DNA of 64,000 nt from Undibacterium sp049340185. GTDB lineage: Bacteria > Pseudomonadota > Gammaproteobacteria > Burkholderiales > Burkholderiaceae_D. The position numbers and the translations under genes were made by a program. A model generated the notes under the pieces. That model ran no database searches. It had not been told where the DNA came from and was given only the letters and a program-made list of their open reading frames with translations. The stretch covers positions 1 through 64,000 of the forward strand of contig NZ_JBMPPC010000003.1 in assembly GCF_049340185.1 (NCBI RefSeq), written 5' to 3'. This document shows, piece after piece, positions 24,608 to 33,935 of this stretch. Numbering within the stretch: the stretch's first letter is position 1; each line of letters begins with the position of its first letter.

Positions 24608-25366
24608 ATGGATATTCAAAATAGCGTATTTATTATTACTGGCGGTGCTTCAGGTCTGGGAGCCGCAACGGCCCGTATGTTGGTTGCGAATGGCGGGAAA
24701 GTTGTTCTCGCGGACGTACAAGTCGAGGCCGGTGAAAAACTGGCAGCAGAACTGAACGGCACATTCGTGAAATGTGATGTCACCTCTGAAGCCGATGGTC
24801 TGGCGGTTGTTGCGGCTGCAACAGCGATGGGAACTCTGCGCGGACTGGTGAATTGCGCCGGCGTTGCTCCCGCCATCAAAACAGTGGGAAAAGACGGTCC
24901 GCATCCTCTCGACGTATTTCAGCGCGTAGTCAACATCAACCTGATCGGTACTTTCAATATGTGCCGTTTAGCCGCTGACGCTATGGGTAAAACCGATGCG
25001 ACTGTACAAGGTGAGCGTGGCGTGATTATTAATACGGCCTCAGTTGCTGCATATGACGGACAAATCGGGCAGGCGGCCTATGCATCGTCTAAAGCAGCGG
25101 TAGTTGGCCTGACTTTGCCGATGGCACGTGATTTATCGCGCAGCGGCATCCGAGTGATGACGATTGCTCCAGGTATTTTTGAGACGCCGATGTTGTTAGG
25201 TATGCCGCAAGAAGTACAGGACGCGCTGGGTAAAATGGTACCTTTCCCACCGCGGCTGGGCAAGCCTGATGAATATGCGCACCTTGCTAAGTCCATCATC
25301 GAAAACGTGATGTTGAACGGCGAAACAATTCGTCTCGATGGCGCAATTCGTATGCAACCGAAATAA
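24608..25366 (+). CDS. Short-chain 3-hydroxyacyl-CoA dehydrogenase (type 2)
   Basis: The 252-residue SDR enzyme has the cofactor motif TGGASGLGAATARML (residues 11-25), an acidic residue after the second strand (LADVQ) typical of NAD use, NCAGVAPA, and the catalytic Ser-Tyr-Lys set (NTASVAAYDGQIGQAAYASS, then K). The overall pattern, including PGIFETPMLLGMP, matches type-2 3-hydroxyacyl-CoA dehydrogenases (HSD17B10-like), which oxidise 2-methyl-3-hydroxybutyryl-CoA in isoleucine breakdown. The LiuR-like palindrome upstream supports that use. AGGAAGAG precedes the ATG. Monocistronic between two terminators. Confidence 0.88.
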   Translation: MDIQNSVFIITGGASGLGAATARMLVANGGKVVLADVQVEAGEKLAAELNGTFVKCDVTSEADGLAVVAAATAMGTLRGLVNCAGVAPAIKTVGKDGPHPLDVFQRVVNINLIGTFNMCRLAADAMGKTDATVQGERGVIINTASVAAYDGQIGQAAYASSKAAVVGLTLPMARDLSRSGIRVMTIAPGIFETPMLLGMPQEVQDALGKMVPFPPRLGKPDEYAHLAKSIIENVMLNGETIRLDGAIRMQPK

Positions 25367-25441
25367 GCATGTTGTTATTTGTCAGTTCACGACGGAATAC
25401 ATTGCGTGCAACATGACTTTTCGACAGTCAGCTAATACACT

Positions 25442-25468
25442 AAGGCAAGCTTTCGGCTTGCCTTTTTT
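25442..25468 (+). terminator. Rho-independent terminator after the SDR gene
   Basis: AAGGCAAGC (25442-25450) and GCTTGCCTT (25456-25464) form a nine-bp stem followed by a T-run. Confidence 0.9.
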
Positions 25469-25525
25469 ATTTGGGGCATGGAGACAAAAAAGTGTTCTTG
25501 CGAACGCTTCAATTAAAAGAAACTC

Positions 25526-26734
25526 ATGAATAGTAATGCCACTACAGGATTGATTTTGACGGGCGGCGGTGCCCGCGCAGCCTATCAGGTCGGCGTGCTC
25601 AAGGCGATTTCCGATATTTTGTTGGAGGCAGGGTGGGCGCGTGAGCGCAATCCCTTTGGCATTATTTGCGGTACCTCTGCCGGTGCTATTAATGCTACGG
25701 CATTAGCCTGCCGTGCCGACAATTTTCGCGAATCGGTGTCCAGTATTTTGCATGTCTGGGAGAATTTTCAGGCCGCTCAAGTGTACCGGGCTGATTCTTT
25801 AGGTGTAATTCGTTCGGGTGCCCGCTGGTTGTCGCTGATGTCATTTGGCTGGCTGCTCAACAAATGGCGTAAATCACCGCCCAATTCGCTGCTCGACAAT
25901 TCGCCTCTCGAAGATTTATTGAATCGTATGCTGGACCTGACGCGATTGGATCAGGCGCTGGTAAGTGGCGTACTGAGGGCATTGGCAGTTACCGCCTCGT
26001 CTTATACGGCGGGACAGCATTTAACCTTTTATCAGACACTGGCGGATATTGAGCCCTGGATCCGCAGTCAGCGTCTTGCGCAGAGGGATTTTATCGGGGT
26101 TCAGCATCTTCTGGCGTCATCGGCCATTCCATTTATTTTTCCGTCGGTTCCGTTGAACTGGGGCGGTCGTCTGGAGTATTGCGGTGACGGCTCTATGCGC
26201 CAATTGGCACCTATTTCGCCAGCCATCCATCTCGGTGCAAAGAAGGTGCTGATCGTCGGTGCCGGTCGCTTATCTGAGCCTCCACGTGAGTCAAATGAGG
26301 TCGCTCAGTATCCGAGTCTGGCGCAAATCGCAGGCCATGCGATGTCAAGTATCTTTCTCGATAGTCTGGCGGTTGATATAGAACGGCTGATGCGCATTAA
26401 CAAAACATTGTCCATGCTACCGCCGGAGGCTTTGCAAAACACGCCGTTGAAGCCAGTGGACTTGCTGGTGATTGCGCCATCGCAGCGACTCGACGAAATT
26501 GCCAGTCGTCATACCAACAGTTTGCCGCTCCCCGTCAGAACCATGCTGGGTGGCATAGGTGCAACTGAGGTGCGCGGATCTGCCTTGGCATCTTACTTAT
26601 TGTTTGAATCGAGTTATACCAGGGAGCTGATTGAGTTAGGTAAAAAAGATACCTGGGCCAGACAGGCTGATGTGTTGAAGTTTTTCTCAGATGATGCTGA
26701 AAAGCTGAGCTCAGAAATAGCAAAGCCACAATAG
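25526..26734 (+). CDS. Patatin-like phospholipase family protein
   Basis: The 402-residue protein has the oxyanion motif GGGARAAYQVGVLK (residues 13-26), the nucleophile elbow GTSAGAINA (serine near residue 51) and the catalytic aspartate in CGDGSMRQLAP. These are the Ser-Asp dyad motifs of patatin-like lipid hydrolases. No signal peptide is seen, so it should be cytoplasmic, perhaps acting on membrane lipids or acyl esters. The substrate is unknown. It stands alone, 157 bp after the SDR gene. Confidence 0.88.
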   Translation: MNSNATTGLILTGGGARAAYQVGVLKAISDILLEAGWARERNPFGIICGTSAGAINATALACRADNFRESVSSILHVWENFQAAQVYRADSLGVIRSGARWLSLMSFGWLLNKWRKSPPNSLLDNSPLEDLLNRMLDLTRLDQALVSGVLRALAVTASSYTAGQHLTFYQTLADIEPWIRSQRLAQRDFIGVQHLLASSAIPFIFPSVPLNWGGRLEYCGDGSMRQLAPISPAIHLGAKKVLIVGAGRLSEPPRESNEVAQYPSLAQIAGHAMSSIFLDSLAVDIERLMRINKTLSMLPPEALQNTPLKPVDLLVIAPSQRLDEIASRHTNSLPLPVRTMLGGIGATEVRGSALASYLLFESSYTRELIELGKKDTWARQADVLKFFSDDAEKLSSEIAKPQ

Positions 26735-26820
26735 TTATATTGTATTTTGAATAATAAAGATTGATTCGCTTTACACAAAACGTTAATCTATGACATTGAA
26801 TTACATCGTTGCCTGACAAA

Positions 26821-27207
26821 ATGTTAAACAATTTCAACGCAACATTTTTAAAAAAATATCTGATTTTGCTGGCGATGTTGCTGTTGTCGTCTGTTGTCTC
26901 TGCCAAAGATTTCTATGGATTACAGAGTATTTCTGTATCGGATTTACCTAAAGAGGCGCAAGTAACACTGGTGTTGATTAAGCAGGGCGGCCCGTTTCCG
27001 TATGACAAAGACGGTGTCGTCTTCGGGAATTATGAAGCCAGATTGCCTAAGCAAAAACGTGGTTATTACCACGAGTTCACCGTCAAGACACCCCGGTCGA
27101 GAAGTCGCGGTGCACGTCGCATTATTGCGGGCGGTGATTCTAGGACGTCGGGAGAATACTATTATACCGACGATCATTACGAGAGTTTTAGACGAGTAAA
27201 AGAGTAA
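26821..27207 (+). CDS. Secreted guanyl-specific ribonuclease (barnase/RNase Sa-like)
   Basis: The 128-residue protein begins with a signal peptide (KKYLILLAMLLLSSVVSAKDF). The mature part has the barnase-type order of catalytic residues: a glutamate in GYYHEFTVKTP, an arginine in SRGARRIIAGG and a histidine in TDDHYESFRRV. It would cut RNA after guanine outside the cytoplasm. The ATG at 26821 was chosen; an upstream TTG adds four residues. A barstar-like gene follows after 35 bp, which supports a toxin-inhibitor pair. Confidence 0.85.
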   Translation: MLNNFNATFLKKYLILLAMLLLSSVVSAKDFYGLQSISVSDLPKEAQVTLVLIKQGGPFPYDKDGVVFGNYEARLPKQKRGYYHEFTVKTPRSRSRGARRIIAGGDSRTSGEYYYTDDHYESFRRVKE

Positions 27208-27242
27208 TCTCTTTGAAGATAGACCTTAGCAAGCCGGAACCT

Positions 27243-27671
27243 ATGACAATAATCTCACCAGCAGAGGGAGAAATGAGTTTGCTCAAAACAGTAGCACCGA
27301 ATGTTGTGCAATCCATTCGTGCTTTCCGGGTGCCTGATTTACAAAAAGAAGCGGCTAGCCTTGGTCAGCATTTTTTATATGCGTATTGCCTGGAAGCTAC
27401 GACTAAACAACAGGTTCTGGGAAAAATTGCGACGTCATTTGGCTTTCCCAAGCATTTTGGTAAAAATTTTGACGCCCTGTCGGATTGCCTGACGGACCTC
27501 ATTCATCAATCGGGTTCTCAGCCAGGTTTTGTGGTCGTGCTGGAGCAATTACCTAATACACCTAAGTTTGATAAGGAAGCGCGGGAAACCTTATTGGATG
27601 TTTTTAGGGATGCCGCTGATTTTTGGGCGGACAGGAAAGTTGCTTTTAGAGTTTTTTATTCGTTCGAATAA
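27243..27671 (+). CDS. Barstar-family ribonuclease inhibitor
   Basis: The protein carries the barstar core: FGFPKHFGKNFDALSDCLTD, matching the barnase-binding helix, then a beta strand (GFVVVLEQL) and a C-terminal helix-strand end (VAFRVFYSFE). No signal peptide is seen, as expected for a cytoplasmic inhibitor protecting against the ribonuclease encoded just before. Start is uncertain: ATG at 27243 (142 residues), ATG at 27273 after GAGGGAG, or TTG at 27213 are all in frame. Start at 27273 (MSLLKTVAPNVVQ) is a fair alternative. Confidence 0.85.
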   Translation: MTIISPAEGEMSLLKTVAPNVVQSIRAFRVPDLQKEAASLGQHFLYAYCLEATTKQQVLGKIATSFGFPKHFGKNFDALSDCLTDLIHQSGSQPGFVVVLEQLPNTPKFDKEARETLLDVFRDAADFWADRKVAFRVFYSFE

Positions 27672-27824
27672 GCAATAACATGATACTTTGCCATCAAATA
27701 TAGGTCTTGCTCCCGGCAGATCACATGTATTTGACATGTATTTCTTGTTCATAGCGGCAATGTCGCCTGGTACCTATGATCGAATTATTTGAGGCTCAGG
27801 GCCTTACAGCGGTACAATGCCGCC

Positions 27825-28433
27825 ATGAAAAAGATTGTGATTTTAATTTCTGGACGCGGCAGCAACATGCAAGCGATCGTTCAGGCAGCTAAAACAGAGC
27901 AATGGGCAGCGCAAATTGCGGCGGTAATCAGTAATCGGGCAGATGCTAGCGGACTTGAATACGCCGCCACTATGGGTATTCCGGCTGTCGTCGTTCCAAG
28001 TAAGAATTTCACCTCACGTGATGCATTCGATGCAGAGTTGAAAATGGTCATTGATCAATTCTCCCCAGATCTGGTTGTGCTGGCGGGATTCATGCGCATT
28101 CTGACTACACCATTTGTCGAACATTACATGGGGCGTATGATCAATATTCATCCGTCTTTATTGCCTAGTTTCGTTGGTCTTGCCACCCACCAGCAAGCGC
28201 TGGACGCCGGTGTCAAGATCCACGGAGTTACTGTGCATTTTGTTACGCCAGAACTTGATCATGGGCCGATTATTGATCAGGCTGCGATACCGGTATTCCA
28301 TGACGATACAGTAGACAGTCTTTCTCATCGTGCTCTTGAGCAGGAACACATCATCTATCCCAGAGCGGTGAAATGGTTTATCGACGATAAACTAAGCATT
28401 GTTGATCAGCGCGTTCGCGTAGAGCTACACTGA
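27825..28433 (+). CDS. purN: Phosphoribosylglycinamide formyltransferase
   Basis: The 202-residue enzyme transfers a formyl group from 10-formyltetrahydrofolate to GAR in purine synthesis. It shows VILISGRGSNMQAIV at the start, the catalytic asparagine and histidine region MINIHPSLLPSF and the aspartate in FVTPELDHGPIID. The ATG at 27825 fits family starts; a frame extension to 27789 is not supported. A close upstream TACAAT (27814-27819) may be part of its promoter. Confidence 0.95.
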   Translation: MKKIVILISGRGSNMQAIVQAAKTEQWAAQIAAVISNRADASGLEYAATMGIPAVVVPSKNFTSRDAFDAELKMVIDQFSPDLVVLAGFMRILTTPFVEHYMGRMINIHPSLLPSFVGLATHQQALDAGVKIHGVTVHFVTPELDHGPIIDQAAIPVFHDDTVDSLSHRALEQEHIIYPRAVKWFIDDKLSIVDQRVRVELH

Positions 28434-28518
28434 TTTGCTCGTATTACCGTTCGCCCGGACTCTTTTTTGTGATGAGTCAGGTGCTGCCGTCAACTAAAGA
28501 ATTGAAAAAGGAAACCAA

Positions 28519-29775
28519 ATGAGATTACCTCCGGCCATTGTTGGTCATGCAGAAGAAGTGTTGCGTGAAATTTTGCGCTTTACAGGTCCCGCAGACGTGA
28601 CCTTGTCGCGCTATTTCCGCGAGCATCCTCGCCTCGGGTCGCGCGAACGTGGCGTTGTTGCGGAGGGTATTTACGGTCTTCTGCGTAATAAAAGTGTTTA
28701 CACAAGTTTTTCTGAGTCCGGCAGCGGCCCGGCGATGCGTCGCCTGACCTTATTGGGGCTGGCAGATGCGGTAGGAGTTGATTCTTTGGGTGGTCTAAGT
28801 GAAGAAGAGACGGAATGGTTGCAGCGCGTCATGCTGATCGACCGTAACCATTTGCCCCCTGCATTGAAATCGAATTTGCCAGGGTGGTTGTGGGAAAAAT
28901 TCTTGGCTAAATTCGGTGAGCCAGAAGCTTTGGCTTTGGCCGATGCCTTAAATACGCCAGCCTCACTGGACTTACGTGTCAATACGCTGAAGGGGAATCG
29001 CGACGATGTGATTGCCGCTTTAGCCCAGGCGCCGATTATCGCGGAGCCTACGCCTTATTCTGCGCTGGGATTGCGCATCAAGAAAAAACCAACCATCCAA
29101 AATTTGCCTTTGTTTAAAGACGGCACAATCGAAGTGCAGGATGAGGGTAGTCAGATTCTTGCCCAACTGCTGGGTGCGAAACGCGGTGAGATGGTGGCCG
29201 ATTTCTGTGCCGGTGCTGGAGGTAAAACTCTGGCGCTGGGCGCCAGTATGCGTAACACAGGCCGTTTATACGCCTTCGATATCTCTGAAAAACGTCTGGC
29301 AAAACTAAAGCCGCGCCTCGCGAGAAGTGGTTTGTCAAACGTGCACCCAGTTGTCATCGCGCACGAAAAAGACGCCAAAATCAAGCGTCTTGCCGGTAAG
29401 TTAGACCGTGTTCTGGTCGACGCACCCTGCAGCGGTTTGGGTACTTTGCGTCGTAATCCGGATGTGAAGTGGCGCCAGACGCAAGTCGGTGTTGCTGAGT
29501 TGAACGTCAAACAAGCATCAATACTTGATAGCGCAGCAAGACTAGTTAAGGCAGGTGGTCGCCTAGTCTATGCAACATGTAGCGTTCTTGATGAAGAGAA
29601 TGAAGCGATTGTTCAGGCTTTCATTGCTGCGCATCCTGATTTCAGCTTGCTACCTGTATCCCAAGTGTTGGCTGAGCAAAAAATTGATTTGGAAATGGGT
29701 GACTATTTAAAGCTGATGCCACATGTGCACCAGACGGACGGTTTTTTTGCCGCTGTCTTAGAACGCAATAAATAA
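28519..29775 (+). CDS. RsmB-family 16S rRNA (cytosine-C5) methyltransferase
   Basis: The 418-residue protein has an N-terminal NusB-like helical part and a C-terminal SAM-dependent domain with VADFCAGAGGKTLALG (near residue 226), the catalytic cysteine in DAPCSGLGTLRRNPD (near residue 303) and the second cysteine in VYATCSVL (near residue 351). These are the two cysteines of RNA m5C methyltransferases of the NOL1/NOP2/Sun family. It most likely modifies 16S rRNA; the exact position is not deducible. AAAGGAAA precedes the ATG. It follows purN by 85 bp. Confidence 0.88.
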   Translation: MRLPPAIVGHAEEVLREILRFTGPADVTLSRYFREHPRLGSRERGVVAEGIYGLLRNKSVYTSFSESGSGPAMRRLTLLGLADAVGVDSLGGLSEEETEWLQRVMLIDRNHLPPALKSNLPGWLWEKFLAKFGEPEALALADALNTPASLDLRVNTLKGNRDDVIAALAQAPIIAEPTPYSALGLRIKKKPTIQNLPLFKDGTIEVQDEGSQILAQLLGAKRGEMVADFCAGAGGKTLALGASMRNTGRLYAFDISEKRLAKLKPRLARSGLSNVHPVVIAHEKDAKIKRLAGKLDRVLVDAPCSGLGTLRRNPDVKWRQTQVGVAELNVKQASILDSAARLVKAGGRLVYATCSVLDEENEAIVQAFIAAHPDFSLLPVSQVLAEQKIDLEMGDYLKLMPHVHQTDGFFAAVLERNK

Positions 29776-29804
29776 TTGATCAAGCCTTTTTGTTCGCTGC
29801 ATTG

Positions 29805-31112
29805 ATGAGTACACCTTTACTAGCTAGCCTGCTGTCCGATTTATCGGACGATCTGCACGATACCAACTTCTTATGGCAGGTAGGAACGGTATTGTTCTGC
29901 TTTTTCCTGGCATGGTATCTGGCAGGATTGCTGCGAAAAAGCTTTTCCAGTTCGGAGAGTGCTTCCGGAATGATGAAGATGGGAGTCGAGAGCTTCCATC
30001 GCGTCTTGTTTCCCAGTTTATCTCTGATATTCATCCTGATCGCCAAAGGTATTTTAGGCCGCTGGCAACATACTCATTTGCTGAGCCTGCTTTTTCCTAT
30101 CATCGGTTCACTGGCATTAATCCGCTTCGGTTTTTATGTAGTCAGAAGAACTTTTGTTAAGGAAGGCAAGATCGGCGCTTTTCTGACGATTTTTGAAAAA
30201 TTATTTGCAGGATTAGTCTGGCTCGGTGTGGTGTTGCACTTCACCGGCTTGTGGCAGGAATTATTGACGAGCCTGGATGAAGCGGTTTTGCCAATTGGAC
30301 ATAACAAGGTATCGATATTATCCATATTACAGGCGCTTGTTTCGGTTGCGGTGACGCTGATCGTGGCGTTATGGGCGAGTGCTGCGCTAGAGGCGCGCCT
30401 GATGCTATTACCGACGATGCATACCTCCTTAAAGGTAGTGTTATCGCGATTTGGCCGTGCCGTACTCATTTTGCTGGCGATTCTGATCAGTCTGACCATT
30501 GTTGGTATCGATTTGACTGTTTTATCCGTATTCGGCGGTGCATTGGGTGTTGGTCTTGGTTTTGGTTTGCAAAAAATTACCAGTAGCTATGTGTCTGGTT
30601 TTATCATTTTGCTCGACCGGAGTTTGTCCATAGGCGACATGATTGCGGTCGATAAGTTTAACGGTCGTGTGACACAAATTAACACTCGGTATACGGTATT
30701 AAAGGGCCTCGATGGTGGAGAATCTGTCATACCGAATGAAATGCTGGTGTCGAATCCGGTGCAGAATTTTTCTTTAAGCGACAGTTCTGTGGCGATGGGA
30801 ACGGATATTACGGTAGCTTATCAGACCGACATTGAAGCTTTGCTACCGCTGCTTGCGCAAACCGCTGCTGATGTGCCCCGTGTATCGAAAGATACCCCGC
30901 CTTCTGCTTACTTAATGAGATTCGGTGCCGATGGACTGGAATTGCGTGTCGGATTCTGGATATCCGACCCTGAAAATGGACGCTCTAATGTGTTATCTGA
31001 AGTAAATCGTGCAATATGGAAATTATTGCAGGAACGTAAAATCGAAGTGCCATACCCTCAACGGGTTCTGACCTTCATCAATACGCCAGAGAAAGTTTCA
31101 GGGCAGACTTAA
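29805..31112 (+). CDS. MscS-family mechanosensitive ion channel
   Basis: The 435-residue protein has about five hydrophobic segments and the channel core with the pore helix LSVFGGALGVGLGFGLQKIT followed by SSYVSGFIILLDRSLSIGDMI, then the soluble beta domain (IPNEMLVSNPVQNFS). It protects cells against sudden drops in external osmolarity. The ATG at 29805 was taken; a TTG at 29790 adds five residues. It begins 29 bp after the methyltransferase gene. Confidence 0.92.
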   Translation: MSTPLLASLLSDLSDDLHDTNFLWQVGTVLFCFFLAWYLAGLLRKSFSSSESASGMMKMGVESFHRVLFPSLSLIFILIAKGILGRWQHTHLLSLLFPIIGSLALIRFGFYVVRRTFVKEGKIGAFLTIFEKLFAGLVWLGVVLHFTGLWQELLTSLDEAVLPIGHNKVSILSILQALVSVAVTLIVALWASAALEARLMLLPTMHTSLKVVLSRFGRAVLILLAILISLTIVGIDLTVLSVFGGALGVGLGFGLQKITSSYVSGFIILLDRSLSIGDMIAVDKFNGRVTQINTRYTVLKGLDGGESVIPNEMLVSNPVQNFSLSDSSVAMGTDITVAYQTDIEALLPLLAQTAADVPRVSKDTPPSAYLMRFGADGLELRVGFWISDPENGRSNVLSEVNRAIWKLLQERKIEVPYPQRVLTFINTPEKVSGQT

Positions 31113-31211
31113 AAAGAGCGTACAATACAAAAAATTTTAGAAAATTTTTGATGCTTTGCTTTTGTCAATAGACGACAAGATAGTGTCATTAACCATGGAG
31201 TACATGTCATT

Positions 31212-32414
31212 TTGAGCACTTTTATCGATACCGCAATTGATTTTTTGTCTAACGGCATTACTCGTGCCACAAGTTGGCAAGTATTCATCTTCACGATGGT
31301 CGTTACCCATATTACGATTGCCAGCGTCACGATCTTTTTGCATCGTTGCCAGGCACATCGTGCTCTGGAACTACATGCGATTCCAAGTCATTTCTTCCGC
31401 TTCTGGCTATGGCTTACTACTGGCCAAGTGACCAAGGAGTGGGCGGCAATTCACCGTAAGCATCATGCAAAATGCGAAACTGAGGAAGATCCTCACAGCC
31501 CGGTGACGCGCGGTATTAAAAAAGTGTTTTGGCAAGGAGCTGAGTTATATCGCGCCGAGTCAAAAAATCTGGAAACCATGCAAAAGTATGGGCACGGCAC
31601 ACCTGATGACTGGATTGAACGTAATTTATATACTCGATTCAGTTGGCAGGGCGTTGCGTTAATGCTGATCATCGATCTTATTCTATTCGGTGTAATTGGT
31701 ATTACGGTGTGGGCTGTTCAAATGTTGTGGATCCCTGTAACAGCGGCTGGCATTATCAATGGTATCGGCCACTACTGGGGATATCGCAATTACGATTGTG
31801 TAGATGCATCTCGTAACATCGTGCCTTTTGGTATTTTGATTGGCGGCGAAGAGCTGCACAACAACCACCACACCTTCGGTACTTCAGCTAAGTTGTCATC
31901 CAAATGGTATGAATTCGATATCGGTTGGTTATATATCCGCACAATGGAGATTGTCGGTCTGGCTACCGTGAAAAAAGTTGCTCCTGAACCGAAGTTTGCC
32001 GAGATTAAATCCGTGATTGATATGGACACTCTGCAAGCGGTTATTACAAATCGCTACGACGTAATGGCAAAATATACAAAATCCTTGCGCCGTGCTTGGA
32101 GAGATGAAGTTGCTCAGCTGCGCGAAAAAGCGCAGTTTGAAGCGAGCTTGCTTAAATCGACAAAAACCCTTTTACAGCGTGAGCCTACTAAATTAGAAGC
32201 ACCGCAAAAGCAACAATTATCAGAAGTGTTGGCACACAGCAGTGCTCTGAAAACAATGCACGATATGCGTGTGGAATTGGGCTTAATCTGGGAGCGCTCT
32301 ACAGTGAGCCGCGAGCAATTGGTGCATCAATTGCAAGACTGGTGCGTACGTGCTGAGGCCTCAGGTATTCAGACTTTGCATGACTTCTCGCTCAGATTAC
32401 GTACTTACGCTTAA
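31212..32414 (+). CDS. Membrane fatty acid desaturase (acyl-CoA delta-9 type)
   Basis: The 400-residue protein has the three histidine boxes of membrane desaturases: HRCQAHRALELH, HRKHHAKCE and HNNHHTFGT, between hydrophobic segments. It would introduce a double bond into saturated acyl chains, probably for membrane fluidity. The C-terminal 130 residues are charged and helical. TTG at 31212 (MSTFIDTAIDFL) is the likely start, with GGAG about 11 bases upstream; an overlapping six-codon frame from ATG at 31195 (MEYMSF) ends within this start region. It is followed by a terminator. Confidence 0.9.
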   Translation: MSTFIDTAIDFLSNGITRATSWQVFIFTMVVTHITIASVTIFLHRCQAHRALELHAIPSHFFRFWLWLTTGQVTKEWAAIHRKHHAKCETEEDPHSPVTRGIKKVFWQGAELYRAESKNLETMQKYGHGTPDDWIERNLYTRFSWQGVALMLIIDLILFGVIGITVWAVQMLWIPVTAAGIINGIGHYWGYRNYDCVDASRNIVPFGILIGGEELHNNHHTFGTSAKLSSKWYEFDIGWLYIRTMEIVGLATVKKVAPEPKFAEIKSVIDMDTLQAVITNRYDVMAKYTKSLRRAWRDEVAQLREKAQFEASLLKSTKTLLQREPTKLEAPQKQQLSEVLAHSSALKTMHDMRVELGLIWERSTVSREQLVHQLQDWCVRAEASGIQTLHDFSLRLRTYA

Positions 32415-32431
32415 GTTATTGAGCTTGATCT

Positions 32432-32457
32432 AAAAAGCACCTTCGGGTGCTTTTTTA
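32432..32457 (+). terminator. Rho-independent terminator after the desaturase gene
   Basis: AAAAAGCACC and GGTGCTTTTT pair around a TTCG tetraloop and end in a T-run. Confidence 0.92.
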
Positions 32458-32541
32458 TTAAGCCTGAATCTCTGGTAGAGGTGAGCTATGGTAATAGTGG
32501 GCGCTAATCCAAAAATACTGCCGCAATAGAAAATAACGGCG

Positions 32542-32571
32542 AAAAAAAACCTGCAAATTGCAGGTTTTTTT
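32542..32571 (-). terminator. Bidirectional terminator after rpmB-rpmG
   Basis: AAAAAACCTGCAA and TTGCAGGTTTTTT are perfectly inverted around one base. On the minus strand it lies 14 bases after the rpmG stop. Confidence 0.88.
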
Positions 32572-32584
32572 GAGATAACTAAAA

Positions 32585-32752
32585 TTATTTAATCTTAGTT
32601 TCTTTGTAGATTACATGCTTACGTGCCTTGGGATCAAATTTCATGATCTCCATTTTTTCAGGCATTGTGCGCTTGTTTTTTGATGTGGTATAGAAATGAC
32701 CTGTACCAGCAGTCGATTCCAGTTTGATTTTGTCGCGACCAGATTTAGCCAT
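32585..32752 (-). CDS. rpmG: Large ribosomal subunit protein bL33
   Basis: The 55-residue protein begins MAKSGRDKIKLESTAGTGHF and ends FDPKARKHVIYKETKIK, the full bL33 pattern. It lacks the CxxC pairs of zinc-binding bL33 forms. It is the second gene of the rpmB-rpmG operon on the minus strand, 26 bp after rpmB, and is followed by a terminator. Confidence 0.96.
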   Translation of the reverse strand: MAKSGRDKIKLESTAGTGHFYTTSKNKRTMPEKMEIMKFDPKARKHVIYKETKIK

Positions 32753-32778
32753 GATATTTTCCTAACAGTGATTTTCGC

Positions 32779-33015
32779 TTAAACTTTTTCGCCGCGAGCA
32801 CGCAGGTCAGTCAAAACCGCATCAATGCCGATTTTGTCAATGACGCGCAGACCAGCGTTAGACAAACGCAGGGAAACCCAGCGATTTTCTGATTCTACGA
32901 AAAAGCGACGATTTTGCAGGTTAGGCAAAAAGCGACGTTTAGTTTTGTTGTTCGCATGGGATACGTTGTTGCCAACCATTGGCCCCTTCCCAGTTACTTG
33001 GCAAACACGTGCCAT
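32779..33015 (-). CDS. rpmB: Large ribosomal subunit protein bL28
   Basis: The 78-residue protein begins MARVCQVTGKGPMVGNNVSH and ends DAVLTDLRARGEKV, the full bL28 pattern. The ATG at 33015 was chosen; the longer open frame upstream is not ribosomal protein. An AAGGAG ribosome binding site precedes it on the minus strand. No zinc-ligand cysteines beyond the single Cys5 are seen. Confidence 0.96.
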   Translation of the reverse strand: MARVCQVTGKGPMVGNNVSHANNKTKRRFLPNLQNRRFFVESENRWVSLRLSNAGLRVIDKIGIDAVLTDLRARGEKV

Positions 33016-33175
33016 GTTTAACTCCTTAAATGTTTCCGAATTTGGAAAAAATGGAAGTATAACGAAAATTCCACTAAATATCAACGACTTGCGAAAAACA
33101 ATTGTGTCTTTTATTTTTATTTAATTTAACAATTGTAAATTTCAAGGCTTTTGGACGTATTCATGTATTTGCAGT

Positions 33176-33850
33176 CTAGATTTGTCCATGTTCAGCGAAT
33201 GAATAGACATGAGGATTGGCTACAATGAAATGATCCAGTACTCTGACATCAACCAATGCCAGAGTTTGTTTTAAGGTTTTGGTCAGAGTAATGTCCGCAT
33301 CGCTCGGTTCTGCGCTGCCAGAGGGATGATTGTGCGCCAAAATGATACTTGCTGCGTTATGTTGCAATGCTGCTTTGACTACCTCTCTTGGATATACGCT
33401 GGCTTGACTAAGACTACCCCGGAACAGCTCGGATGAGGTAATGAGTCGATTTTTGATGTCGAGAAATAATACGGCAAATGATTCGTAAGGTTTGCTACCT
33501 ATCATCAGCTGTAAATAGCTTTTGACCGCTTGCGGTGAGGACAGTAGCGGAGCGGCCTGTAATTCTTCAGAAATAGCGCGTTTAGCCAGTTCCAGGACGG
33601 CATGTAATTGCGCATATTTAGCATTACCTAGACCGTGCATCGCAGAAAAATTTTTGATATCCGCAGCGAATAACCCTGTCAATGAGCCAAATTGACTCAG
33701 CATGTCGCGGCCTAAATCTACAGCGCTTTTACCGCTGACGCCTACTCGCAAAAAAACTGCTAATAACTCAGCATCAGATAATGCCTGAGCGCCAAATTTA
33801 ATTAATCGTTCACGGGGACGTTGATCTTCGGGCCAGTCGGTAATCGCCAT
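33176..33850 (-). CDS. radC: RadC-family JAB1/MPN protein
   Basis: The 224-residue protein has an N-terminal helix-hairpin-helix part (FGAQALSDAELLAVFLRVG; MHGLGNAKYAQLHAV) and a JAB metalloprotease-like domain with the motif ILAHNHPSGSAEPSDADI (two histidines, serine, aspartate). Despite its old name, a direct role in repair is not established. ATG at 33850 (MAITDWPEDQRPRERL) fits the family; the longer frame begins in unrelated sequence. It is divergent from fkpB. Confidence 0.93.
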   Translation of the reverse strand: MAITDWPEDQRPRERLIKFGAQALSDAELLAVFLRVGVSGKSAVDLGRDMLSQFGSLTGLFAADIKNFSAMHGLGNAKYAQLHAVLELAKRAISEELQAAPLLSSPQAVKSYLQLMIGSKPYESFAVLFLDIKNRLITSSELFRGSLSQASVYPREVVKAALQHNAASIILAHNHPSGSAEPSDADITLTKTLKQTLALVDVRVLDHFIVANPHVYSFAEHGQI

Positions 33851-33935
33851 CAAAAGTCCTTCACAAAATGAGAGAATAATCAGTACTTCATCGAGCTGAC
33901 ATACAATAGAGGCTTGATCGAACTTCACCTTAATT

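Noticed and set aside
27722..27744. Direct repeat ACATGTATTT before purN
   Set aside because: Two short AT-rich copies next to each other with no link to a promoter element; likely chance.
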